Part shown: positions 1-6,057 of the stretch, one piece after another
Position numbering within the stretch: position 1 is the stretch's first letter
Layout: each line of letters starts with the position of its first letter
From: Oscillospiraceae bacterium
GTDB taxonomy: Bacteria; Bacillota; Clostridia; Oscillospirales; Ruminococcaceae
Length of the DNA: 6,067 nucleotides
Direction: 5' to 3'
NCBI GenBank assembly: GCA_022511485.1
Contig: JAFLUJ010000339.1
Coordinates: forward strand, 1-6,067
Program-made: the position numbers and the translations under genes
Notes under the pieces: model-generated
Database searches by the model: none
What the model saw: the letters and a program-made list of their open reading frames with translations, nothing else
What the model was told of the DNA's origin: nothing

Positions 1-822
1 TACCCTGTCATCGTGACCGTATGAGCCTATAAGACTTCTGTCAAAGCCTATGTCCTTTGCCTTGAAGGCAGGAACCATCTCAAGCTCAGCGGAAAGGAAA
101 TCCGATTCAATAATACCGTATTTCTCATGGAGTATGGACAGTATATTAAGCTTTACCTTATCGCTTACATCATCATCGCGGAAAGGTCTTGAACCCACAA
201 CGATGTTAAGCTCCTCACCCTTTATGCCCTCGTTAAGAGTTCTCTTTACCTGCTCCTGTGCAAGATGGGGAAGCAGATCGCTGATGAAAAATACAGGATC
301 TCCCTCGTCCTCACCGATACGGATAGTAACCTTTGTGCCGTCCTTTTTGATAAGAACGCCGTGGAGGGAAAGAGGAATAGTCGCCCACTGATATTTTTTG
401 ATACCTCCGTAATAGTGGGTCTTGAAAAGAGCCACCTCATTGTCCTCATAAAGAGGATTCTGTTTAAGATCTATTCTGGGAGAATCAATATGAGCCGCTG
501 CAAGACGGACACCCTTTTCCATAGGCTCGCTGCCGATGACCGCAAGGATGACAGCCTTTCCCCTGTTGTTGTAGTAGATCTTATCTCCTGCCTTAAGGGA
601 CATTCCCGGAGCATACTCCATGAAGCCCTCCTCTTTTGCAAGACTGATGGCGGACTCAGCCGCCTCTCTTTCGGTTTTAGCCCCGTCAAGGAAATCCTTG
701 TAGCTTTCGCAGAAATCATCACATTCGGCTATCTGCTCATCTGTCATGATAAGTCCTGCGTGCTTTTTCTTCATAAAAAGCTGCTCTTTGAGCAGCTCTG
801 CTGCTGATTTTTCTTTTGACAT
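1..822 (-). CDS. M18 family aminopeptidase, C-terminal part cut by window edge
   Basis: Reading the minus strand from ATG at 822 gives 274 uninterrupted codons that leave the window at position 1. About 60% of a usual 450-480 residue M18 enzyme is therefore present. Family-typical segments are AAHIDSPRIDLK at residues 108-119, whose His111 and Asp113 form the HxD metal motif, and GSYGHDDRV at 266-274, where Asp271 is the likely bridging metal ligand. The remaining ligands and the C-terminal half lie outside the window. M18 enzymes are cytosolic, dinuclear-metal, dodecameric aminopeptidases that remove N-terminal residues from peptides; bacterial members are often called apeA. No signal peptide is seen; the N-terminus is charged and helical. 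AGGA at 833-836 lies 10 nt before the start. The gene follows the transglycosylase gene by about 30 nt and is probably the sixth gene of the same operon. The family call is firm; the peptide substrate preference is unknown. Confidence 0.92.
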   Translation of the reverse strand, partial: MSKEKSAAELLKEQLFMKKKHAGLIMTDEQIAECDDFCESYKDFLDGAKTEREAAESAISLAKEEGFMEYAPGMSLKAGDKIYYNNRGKAVILAVIGSEPMEKGVRLAAAHIDSPRIDLKQNPLYEDNEVALFKTHYYGGIKKYQWATIPLSLHGVLIKKDGTKVTIRIGEDEGDPVFFISDLLPHLAQEQVKRTLNEGIKGEELNIVVGSRPFRDDDVSDKVKLNILSILHEKYGIIESDFLSAELEMVPAFKAKDIGFDRSLIGSYGHDDRV

Positions 823-852
823 ATTAGACCATTCCTTTCGGTAATGAAAATT

Positions 853-1419
853 TTACTTTGAGTTCGTGTAAAGATTAGTATACCCCTCATAAGCCGTCAT
901 AACCTTGTTTACATAATGCTTTGTAGCACCGGAAGGGATCTCGTCAAGAGTTTTTCCATTGGAGCTGTATTTCTTGTCCTTCAGCCATTCGTTGACGTTT
1001 CCCCTGCCGGAGTGATACGCCGCCAGAGCGGTCTTCACATCTCCGTATTCTTCGTATAAAAGCTTGATAAGGAAGCTTCCGTATTCTATGTTATACCCGG
1101 GATCGTACATATCATCATAGTCAATGTCCCGCTCGTCTCCCATTCTGAATTTTACCCAGTCAAAAGCGTCCTCCATAAGCTGCATAAGACCTCTTGCGCC
1201 AACGTTGGATTCCGCTTCATTGTTAAAACCGCTTTCTGTCTTGATAACTGCATAGATAAGATACTTGTCTATACCCGTTTCAGCCGCTGAGCTTTCCACC
1301 AAGCTGCTGTATTCTATAGGGTAAATGTATTTCCTGCTGATAGAATCAATATTAAAGACGACCCATATAAAACAACCTATAATAAGGATCAGCAGAATAC
1401 TACTCAGCTTCTTCAGCAT
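853..1419 (-). CDS. Membrane-anchored lytic transglycosylase (SLT domain)
   Basis: This 188-residue protein has an N-terminal hydrophobic segment (about residues 6-22) after a positively charged MLKK, so the catalytic domain should face outside the membrane. A possible lipobox ends at Cys16 (IIGC), but the hydrophobic run continues past the Cys, so a plain membrane anchor fits better. The rest is a soluble lytic transglycosylase domain. The catalytic Glu62 lies in the KTESGF segment, GARGLMQL is at 74-81, AYHSGRGNV at 134-142 (usually AYNAGxGNV), and the late ATKHYVNKV motif at 165-173. The known family reaction is non-hydrolytic cleavage of the MurNAc-GlcNAc bond of peptidoglycan, giving 1,6-anhydroMurNAc ends. 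The start is supported by AAGGAG at 1427-1432, 7 nt upstream. It overlaps the end of coaE by 20 nt, which implies translational coupling. The coaE-transglycosylase order is, as I recall, common in Clostridia. Whether it acts in growth, division or spore-related remodelling cannot be told. Confidence 0.93.
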   Translation of the reverse strand: MLKKLSSILLILIIGCFIWVVFNIDSISRKYIYPIEYSSLVESSAAETGIDKYLIYAVIKTESGFNNEAESNVGARGLMQLMEDAFDWVKFRMGDERDIDYDDMYDPGYNIEYGSFLIKLLYEEYGDVKTALAAYHSGRGNVNEWLKDKKYSSNGKTLDEIPSGATKHYVNKVMTAYEGYTNLYTNSK

Positions 1420-2035
1420 TATAATACTCCTTAATTTTTTCCGCTACCTCTTTTGCCTTTTCTTCAAGCAGCTCAGAGGACTTGTTATTCTTGATGATAA
1501 AATCGGAATGATTTATGAAAAACTTTTCTGTATGCTGAGAGGAAAATCTCTCCTTGATCTGCTCGGGAGTGATACCGTCCCGCTTTGCTATTCTCTCAGC
1601 CCGGTTCTTTTCCGTAGCCGTTACACTTATTATCAGGTCGCAGAAATCATCCGCCCTGCTCTCAAAAAGCGTAGGAGCGTCCAGAAGTACAAGCTTCTTT
1701 TTTTCGTCAGTATATTTATTTATCAGTTTCAGGATCTCATATGTTATGTAGGGATAGCTTATGGCGTTGAGCTGTTTTAACTTGTTCTTATCATTAAAGA
1801 CAATATCTGCCAGCTTCTGCCTGTTAAGACTGCCATCCTCATTGAGGATGTCCCTTCCAAAGCACTCCGCTACCTCTTCAAGACACCCAGTACCCTTTTC
1901 CATGACCTGCCTTGCAATGTGATCAGCATTGATAACTGAGAATCCATTTTCCTCAAAGACCCTGCAAACCGTTGTTTTGCCTGCACCGCTTTGTCCTGTA
2001 AGACCGATCACCGCAGTACCCGATGAAATGCCCAT
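1400..2035 (-). CDS. coaE: Dephospho-CoA kinase
   Basis: This 211-residue cytosolic protein has the normal CoaE length. It phosphorylates the 3'-hydroxyl of the ribose of dephospho-CoA with ATP, the last step of coenzyme A synthesis. Visible motifs are the P-loop GQSGAGKTT at 14-22, the ADHIAR segment at 37-42 with Asp38 as the likely catalytic or substrate-binding acid, LLDAPTLFE at 117-125 (the usual DxPLLFE), and R163-x3-Q167 of the lid region. One deviation is visible: the common LHPxI segment reads SYPYI at 93-97, so Tyr94 replaces the usual His. The C-terminus is a charged helix rich in Glu and Lys. The start at 2035 has AGAAGGA at 2047-2053, 11 nt upstream, and a second AAAGGA directly abutting the ATG. 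It lies 31 nt after sua5 and overlaps the transglycosylase gene, consistent with one operon. Confidence 0.96.
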   Translation of the reverse strand: MGISSGTAVIGLTGQSGAGKTTVCRVFEENGFSVINADHIARQVMEKGTGCLEEVAECFGRDILNEDGSLNRQKLADIVFNDKNKLKQLNAISYPYITYEILKLINKYTDEKKKLVLLDAPTLFESRADDFCDLIISVTATEKNRAERIAKRDGITPEQIKERFSSQHTEKFFINHSDFIIKNNKSSELLEEKAKEVAEKIKEYYNAEEAE

Positions 2036-2066
2036 TCCTTTATCATTCCTTCTGCATTGAGTATCT

Positions 2067-3119
2067 CTAAAAACCCTCCCTGTCGGTTTTCAGAGATCCC
2101 CCTATTTTTACAATCTCAAACCCAGCCGCCCTTAAAAGACGGTTATAGACCGCAAGTCCTACCCCGTTTGACGACGGACACTGGGCGTAGACCTGCTTTG
2201 CTCCGATCTCGTCAAATTCCCGAAGTACGGAGAACAGCTTCGCCGCCTGCTCCTCAGAAGTATCCCCATATGGGATACAAGGTATCTTACAATCTGCCGC
2301 AGCGCTGTCAAAGGACATGGCAAAGACGCCATCCCCCACGCGGCTGTTTACGTATTCCAGATATTCCTCACTGCTTCCCTCAATTATCGTAACGTTTGCC
2401 TTGGGAGAATAATGCCTGTACTTCATTCCCGGAGAGCGTACCTGTTCTCCATCCAAAGCCGCCTCGGTAATATGTCTGTCCGCAATTACCTCTGCAAACT
2501 CAGAAAGCTCCTCAGCGGAAATAAATCCGGGACGCAGCAGACGTATCCTACCGTCTTCAAAGGAGACCACCGTACTTTCCACACCAACGGGACAGCTTCC
2601 ACCGTCAATCACCGCAGGGATACGCCCATCCATATCATTCATAACGTGTCCCGCTGTCGTAGGACTGGGACATCCGGTCAGATTCGCCGAGGGAGCAGCA
2701 ATAGCCTTTCCGCTCGCTTTTATGAGAGCTCTCGCCGTCTTGTGCCCGGGGATCCTTATTCCCACTGTGTCAAGTCCGGCACTTGTCACATCAGGAATCC
2801 TGTCCCTTTTGGGAAGAACCATTGTAAGAGGTCCGGGACAAAAATTTTCCGCCAGCTTATAAGCAATATCAGGAACATCGTGAGCATATTCCTCTATCTG
2901 TGAAATATCCCCGATGTGAACGATCAGCGGATTATCCTGAGGTCTGCCCTTTGCTTCAAATATCTTCTTTACAGCCTCTGGATCTTCTGCGTCCGCAGCA
3001 AGCCCGTAAACCGTTTCTGTAGGCATACCCACAAGCTCTCCCTGCCTGATAAGCTCTGCCGCATACTCTATATCCTCCTGTGAGGAGGTCAGTAACCTTG
3101 TTATATATGACATCATCAT
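2067..3119 (-). CDS. sua5: L-threonylcarbamoyladenylate synthase, long Sua5/YwlC type
   Basis: This 350-residue protein matches the two-domain Sua5/YwlC form. The N-terminal YrdC/TsaC domain (about 8-200) carries PTETVYGL at 33-40, KGRPQDNPL at 57-65 (the conserved K, R and NP), CPGPLTMVLPK at 94-104, PSANLTG at 143-149 and GVESTVV at 179-185. The linker SPGMKYRHYSPK at 229-240 leads into the C-terminal Sua5 domain, which ends with NRLLRAA at 326-332. The family makes threonylcarbamoyl-AMP from threonine, bicarbonate and ATP, the first step of t6A37 modification of ANN-decoding tRNAs. The start is a run of three ATG codons at 3111-3119. The first overlaps the prfA stop by 4 nt (ATGA), so any of the three may be used, with a GAGG-containing SD inside the prfA end (about 3123-3126). 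Pairing with prfA puts two translation functions together, as in other Firmicutes, but no prmC lies between them. Confidence 0.96.
   Translation of the reverse strand: MMMSYITRLLTSSQEDIEYAAELIRQGELVGMPTETVYGLAADAEDPEAVKKIFEAKGRPQDNPLIVHIGDISQIEEYAHDVPDIAYKLAENFCPGPLTMVLPKRDRIPDVTSAGLDTVGIRIPGHKTARALIKASGKAIAAPSANLTGCPSPTTAGHVMNDMDGRIPAVIDGGSCPVGVESTVVSFEDGRIRLLRPGFISAEELSEFAEVIADRHITEAALDGEQVRSPGMKYRHYSPKANVTIIEGSSEEYLEYVNSRVGDGVFAMSFDSAAADCKIPCIPYGDTSEEQAAKLFSVLREFDEIGAKQVYAQCPSSNGVGLAVYNRLLRAAGFEIVKIGGSLKTDREGF
3074..3088 (-). other. Perfect hairpin carrying an SD-like AGGAGG inside sua5
   Basis: In the mRNA sense, CCTCCT (3088-3083) and AGGAGG (3079-3074) form a perfect 6-bp stem with a CAC loop at about codons 11-16 of sua5. 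The AGGAGG equals the ideal Shine-Dalgarno hexamer and is sequestered in the stem. An ATG follows 9 nt later (3064-3062), out of frame with sua5. Confidence 0.45.
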
Positions 3120-4195
3120 TCATCCTCGCCCTGTGCAGAAAGCTTTGCCGCCTGATCTGCCGTAGCAAGAGCGTCGATTATTTCATCAAGACTGCCGTTT
3201 AAAATATATTCAAGCTTGTACAGAGTAAGACCTATCCTGTGATCGGTTACACGGCTTTCCGGGAAATTGTAAGTCCTTATCCTTTCGGAACGGTTTCCCG
3301 TACCGACCTGAGACCGTCTCTCGGAAGCGATCTTGTCGTTCTGCTCCTGCATAAGAGCTTCATAAAGCCTAGAACGAAGGATCTTCATTGCCTTGTCCTT
3401 GTTTTTGTGCTGACTGCGCTCGTCCTGACACTCAACAACTACTCCCGTAGGAAGATGAGTGATACGCACTGCGGATTCAGTCTTGTTTATGTGCTGACCT
3501 CCTGCACCGGAAGCACGAAACACGTCTATTTTCAGGTCTGTAGGAGCGATCTCAAGCTCCACCTCGTCAGCCTCTGCAAGGACAGCTACCGTTACCGTGG
3601 AGGTGTGTATCCTTCCCTGGGATTCAGTCTCCGGAACTCTCTGGACACGGTGAACTCCGCTCTCATATTTCAGCCTTGAATAAGCTCCCTCGCCCTCCAC
3701 GCTGAAGCTTATCTCCTTGAAGCCTCCAAGCTCGGTGGGATTAGCGTTCAGAACTTCTGTTTTCCATCTTCTGGATTCTGCATACATAGAGTACATACGA
3801 TACAGGGAGTTTGCAAACAGCGAAGCTTCCTCGCCGCCTGCGCCGCCCCTGATCTCAATAATAACGCTCTTATCATCATTTGGGTCTTTGGGAAGCAGCA
3901 GGATCTTAAGCTCTTCACCAAGCTCCTCCAGACGTTCCCTGCTTTCATCGAATTCAAGCTGGGCAAGCTCCTTCATTTCCTTGTCAAGACCGCCCTCGTC
4001 CAGCATTTCCTTAGCGTCGTCCATAGACTTTTTATATTTGCAGTATTCGCGGTACTTCTCCACCACCGGAGTAAGATTCTTATACTCCTTCATCAGTGAA
4101 GCATAGAGGTTGTTGTCCGATATGACAGACATATCTGTAAGCTTTTCGCTTATCTCATTGTATTTTTCTTCCGTAAGCTTTAATTTTTCAAACAT
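3116..4195 (-). CDS. prfA: Peptide chain release factor 1 (RF1)
   Basis: This 359-residue protein has the full RF1 length. RF1 recognises UAA and UAG in the ribosomal A site and triggers hydrolysis of peptidyl-tRNA. The stop-codon reading tripeptide is PET at 188-190 inside HRVQRVPETESQGRIHTST; this PxT form marks RF1, whereas RF2 has SPF. The catalytic GGQ is at 232-234 in RASGAGGQHINKTESAVR, whose Gln234 is the usual methylation site of PrmC. The segment QDERSQHKNKDKAM at 257-270 and the C-terminal ESRVTDHRIGLTL at 313-325 are also typical. Residues 1-100 form the helical domain 1. The start at 4195 has AGGA at 4204-4207, 8 nt upstream. The gene ends in TGA overlapping the first ATG of sua5. 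The preceding DUF951 gene lies 52 nt upstream, and that gap contains a possible extra -10 element. Confidence 0.99.
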   Translation of the reverse strand: MFEKLKLTEEKYNEISEKLTDMSVISDNNLYASLMKEYKNLTPVVEKYREYCKYKKSMDDAKEMLDEGGLDKEMKELAQLEFDESRERLEELGEELKILLLPKDPNDDKSVIIEIRGGAGGEEASLFANSLYRMYSMYAESRRWKTEVLNANPTELGGFKEISFSVEGEGAYSRLKYESGVHRVQRVPETESQGRIHTSTVTVAVLAEADEVELEIAPTDLKIDVFRASGAGGQHINKTESAVRITHLPTGVVVECQDERSQHKNKDKAMKILRSRLYEALMQEQNDKIASERRSQVGTGNRSERIRTYNFPESRVTDHRIGLTLYKLEYILNGSLDEIIDALATADQAAKLSAQGEDE

Positions 4196-4221
4196 TATGG
4201 TTTTCCTTTCATATTCAGGTA

Positions 4222-4227
4222 ATTATA
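4222..4227 (-). promoter_or_regulatory. Possible internal -10 element before prfA
   Basis: A perfect TATAAT on the minus strand lies 26 nt before the prfA start, in the 52-nt DUF951-prfA gap. The sequence 17 nt upstream (TAGCTG) is a poor -35, and there is no exact TGn extension. It could give some independent prfA transcription. The gap is AT-rich, so it may be chance. Confidence 0.3.
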
Positions 4228-4247
4228 TACAGATTTTAGGAAAACAG

Positions 4248-4442
4248 CTAAGATTCTTTATTTTCCGGACGTTCCACAGATCTTACATTTTTTTCAATTT
4301 TATTGCGAGGAACCATAAATTCCCTTCCACAGCCCTGACAGCGAAGCTTAAAATCCATACCGGAACGCAGCACCAGCATATGGTTATCACCGCAGGGATG
4401 CTTTTTCTTCATAACAAGTATATCCGCCGGGCGAATATCCAT
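4248..4442 (-). CDS. DUF951 family small protein, probable metal-binding
   Basis: This 64-residue protein matches the DUF951 family of Firmicutes (YyzM-like). It opens with a short β-rich stretch (DIRPADILVMKKKHPCG), followed by a region ending FKLRCQGCGREFMVPRNKIEKNV. His15 and Cys17 in KKHPCG plus Cys35 and Cys38 in CQGCG could form a zinc site; this is inferred from residue spacing, not proven. The Arg/Lys-rich second half would suit nucleic acid or ribosome contact, but the function of the family is not established. The last residues (ERPENKES) look disordered. The start at 4442 is supported by AAAAAGGAT with AGGA at 4453-4456, 10 nt upstream. It is the first gene behind the strong promoter at 4479-4508 and precedes prfA, suggesting a translation-linked role. 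Confidence 0.9.
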   Translation of the reverse strand: MDIRPADILVMKKKHPCGDNHMLVLRSGMDFKLRCQGCGREFMVPRNKIEKNVRSVERPENKES

Positions 4443-4478
4443 AATGATCCAATCCTTTTTATAAAATGAGTTAAATAC

Positions 4479-4508
4479 ATTATATCACGTTTTGAGCCTC
4501 AAAGGCAA
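4479..4508 (-). promoter_or_regulatory. Sigma-A-type extended -10 promoter of the DUF951-prfA operon
   Basis: On the minus strand, TTGCCT (4508-4503) is followed after 18 nt by a perfect TATAAT (4484-4479). The -10 is preceded by TG plus one base, making an extended -10. Transcription would start near 4472, giving a leader of about 30 nt before the ATG at 4442. It is the only strong promoter seen for the six minus-strand genes. Confidence 0.85.
4491..4503. promoter_or_regulatory. Perfect 13-nt palindrome in promoter spacer, possible operator
   Basis: TTTGAGCCTCAAA is a perfect inverted repeat: two 6-nt arms around one central base. It lies in the 18-nt spacer of the operon promoter and overlaps the -35 by one base. 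A dimeric regulator bound here would block RNA polymerase, but no regulator gene is present in the window and chance occurrence is possible. It also lies in the divergent spacer, 117 nt before the plus-strand gene. Confidence 0.4.
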
Positions 4509-4619
4509 TTATTTTCTACGATATTTTTTTAAATTCTAAACAAAATAAAAAACGAAGGACAAAACTGATAACAAAAGAAGCAATTTGCACAAATATACTT
4601 TGAAAGGAGCAAGCAAGCC

Positions 4620-4964
4620 ATGAAAATCACTGCACATTTTGATTCACCTGACAGCGCAGATTTTGCAGCAGGAGCTTTAAGGAATGTTCTTTCGCCGCTG
4701 TCAGCTATCGAAACGAAAAATCTGCCCTATAAAAGATCTGCTGATAGTATGAACGTTTTTGCAGCATATAATACCGTTTCCACAACACCTACCTATTCAA
4801 TGCCGCTGTACAATCCCACAGGCAACAGATTTATAAGCTCCCGGGAACAGGACATGATAGGAGGCACTGAACACATTCTACAGGTAATATGCCGTAATGA
4901 GGAAGCCCATATAGCCTCACAGATCATAATAAACCATGGAGGAAGAAACATCTCAAAAATATAG
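4620..4964 (+). CDS. Hypothetical protein, 114 residues, possible small α/β fold
   Basis: I do not recognise this protein. The ATG at 4620 has a strong AAAGGAG at 4603-4609, 10 nt upstream, and the frame is open to TAG, so it is probably expressed. The pattern suggests β (MKITAHF, 1-7), α (SADFAAGALRNVL, 12-24), a polar loop-like insert at about 35-80 rich in Ser, Thr, Tyr and Asn, then β (HILQVIC, 85-91), α (EEAHIASQIIINHGG, 94-108) and a final β (RNISKI). That order resembles half of a ferredoxin-like or ACT-like sensor or a YflT-type stress protein, but this is an inference without a family match. There is no signal peptide or membrane segment, so it is probably cytosolic. An 84-nt gap without a terminator separates it from the S1-domain gene on the same strand, so the two are probably co-transcribed. 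No convincing promoter was found; a TATACT at 4594-4599 sits too close to the SD. Confidence 0.82.
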   Translation: MKITAHFDSPDSADFAAGALRNVLSPLSAIETKNLPYKRSADSMNVFAAYNTVSTTPTYSMPLYNPTGNRFISSREQDMIGGTEHILQVICRNEEAHIASQIIINHGGRNISKI

Positions 4965-5048
4965 GGCATATTGGAGGTATCCCCCGCATAAAATTGAAAA
5001 GCAGAAGCAATAAAGAATTTGTCTTCATCAAAACTCGGGAGGTACAAA

Positions 5049-5978
5049 ATGAGAAAATATTGTCCTGAGGGCTCACTGTTCATGACGCCCGAAAATCAAA
5101 GCTGCATAAAGTCAATATACGCCTTGCAGGAAGCCATGCTTCAGGGAAAAATACTTGAAGCACGAGTCCTGATATGCGACGGAGGACACGATCTTCATGT
5201 AGATCTGCCCTGCGCAAAGGGAATAATCCCCCGTGAGGAAGGAGCTATCGGCATAGCCGAAGGCACAACCAAGGATATAGCCCTTATAACAAAGGTGAAT
5301 AAGCCCGTATGCTTTAAGGTAATGAAACTTGAAAAAGACGAGGCGGGCGCATATACTGCCATATTATCAAGAAAAGCCGTTCAGGAGGAGTGCATGGAAA
5401 GCTTTATTTCCACTCTTACCCCGGGAGACATTATTCCCGCCAAGGTCACTCATCTTGAACAGTTCGGAGCATTCGTTGATATAGGCTGCGGTATCCCGTC
5501 TTTGATTCCCATTGACGCAATTTCCGTTTCAAGAATATCCCATCCCTCCGACCGCTTTCAGACAGAGCAGGATATATTCGTAGTAATAAAGGATATAAGC
5601 GGCGGCAGGGTGTGGCTTTCCCATAAGGAACTGCTTGGCACATGGGAGGAAAACGCCGCCCGCTTCAATTACGGAGAAACAGTCTCCGGCATAATACGAA
5701 GCGTGGAGGACTATGGGATCTTTGTTGAGCTTGCGCCGAATCTTGCAGGTCGTGCCGAGCCCAAGGAGGGCGCAGAGGTAGGACAACACGCCAGTGTATA
5801 CATAAAAGCCCTGATCCCGGAAAAAATGAAAGTCAAGCTGATAATCGTTGATGTATTCAACGGAGCGCGTATACACCGTCCTCCGGAATACTTTCTGACC
5901 GAGGGACACATTTCCCACTGGAAATATTCCTCCGAGCTTTCCCCCAAAATAATCGAAAGCAGATTTGGTAACGATTAA
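5049..5978 (+). CDS. Protein with three S1 RNA-binding domains (ribosomal S1-like)
   Basis: This 309-residue cytosolic protein has three S1/OB-fold units. The first (about 33-115, GKILEARV to AILSRKAV) is divergent. The second (126-197) is classical, with GDIIPAKVTHLEQFGAFVDIG and a closing VWLSHKELL. The third (208-270) opens with GETVSGIIRSVEDYGIFVEL. The tail (271-309) carries FLTEGHISHWKYS, a segment I recall from short S1-like proteins of Clostridia. Such proteins are often labelled 30S ribosomal protein S1, but true S1 has four to six domains, so a role in mRNA binding or translation is inferred and stable ribosome association is unproven. ATG 5049 is chosen because GGGAGG at 5037-5042 lies 6 nt upstream; a TTG at 5019 in the same frame would add ten residues but has no SD and would place this SD inside the gene. 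It ends in TAA, with a hairpin 43 nt downstream. Confidence 0.92.
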   Translation: MRKYCPEGSLFMTPENQSCIKSIYALQEAMLQGKILEARVLICDGGHDLHVDLPCAKGIIPREEGAIGIAEGTTKDIALITKVNKPVCFKVMKLEKDEAGAYTAILSRKAVQEECMESFISTLTPGDIIPAKVTHLEQFGAFVDIGCGIPSLIPIDAISVSRISHPSDRFQTEQDIFVVIKDISGGRVWLSHKELLGTWEENAARFNYGETVSGIIRSVEDYGIFVELAPNLAGRAEPKEGAEVGQHASVYIKALIPEKMKVKLIIVDVFNGARIHRPPEYFLTEGHISHWKYSSELSPKIIESRFGND

Positions 5979-6002
5979 ACGGTATAAATCAAAATTTGGC
6001 TT

Positions 6003-6016
6003 AGTACCTCTGTACT
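6003..6016. other. Small hairpin AGTAC-CTCT-GTACT
   Basis: A perfect 5-bp inverted repeat with a 4-nt loop lies 25 nt after the S1-like stop codon and 4 nt before the larger hairpin. A third short inverted repeat (GACC-CC-GGTC) follows at 6057-6066. Together they suggest a structured 3' region, though each small one alone could be chance. Confidence 0.35.
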
Positions 6017-6020
6017 CCTA

Positions 6021-6057
6021 CTGGGGAAAACCATTCTGAAGAAAGGTTATTCCCCAG
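6021..6057. other. Strong 37-nt hairpin downstream of the S1-like gene
   Basis: The arms 6021-6032 and 6045-6057 pair over 12 bp with a single bulged A at 6049. After an A-A mismatch (6033/6044), three more pairs close a TGAA tetraloop at 6037-6040, giving 15 bp in all. No T-tract follows on either strand, so a standard intrinsic terminator is not supported. It may be an mRNA 3'-end stabiliser, an intergenic repeat element or part of a larger structured region continuing past the window. Confidence 0.6.

Noticed and set aside
265..807. A 180-codon plus-strand open frame opposite the M18 gene
   Set aside because: It is antisense to a clear M18 aminopeptidase frame with catalytic motifs, and its own translation has no recognisable domain.
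2412..2903. A 163-codon plus-strand open frame opposite sua5
   Set aside because: Arg/Ser-rich translation typical of an antisense shadow; the opposite strand encodes a fully conserved Sua5.
3626..3634. PET instead of PAT or PVT in the RF1 anticodon-like tripeptide as an unusual variant
   Set aside because: The middle residue of PxT is variable and Glu is ordinary in Firmicute RF1, so it does not imply altered stop-codon reading.
3717..4106. A Ser/Pro-rich 129-codon plus-strand frame opposite prfA
   Set aside because: Low-complexity Ser runs arise from the complement of Glu/Leu-rich helices of RF1; no SD or family support.
4594..4599. TATACT as -10 promoter for the hypothetical plus-strand gene
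   Set aside because: Transcription would begin within the Shine-Dalgarno site and there is no -35 at the right distance; the true promoter remains unidentified.
5019..5048. TTG start ten codons upstream for the S1-like protein
   Set aside because: No SD precedes TTG 5019, while GGGAGG at 5037-5042 is ideally spaced for ATG 5049; the extra residues look like translated spacer.
4993..5066. Short leader-peptide frame starting at TTG before the S1-like gene
   Set aside because: The SD-like GGAGG is about 16 nt away, too far, and the frame overlaps the S1-like start without conserved features.
6021..6057. Intrinsic terminator for the S1-like gene
   Set aside because: The stem is strong but no T-tract follows on either strand within the window, so a terminator call is not supported.
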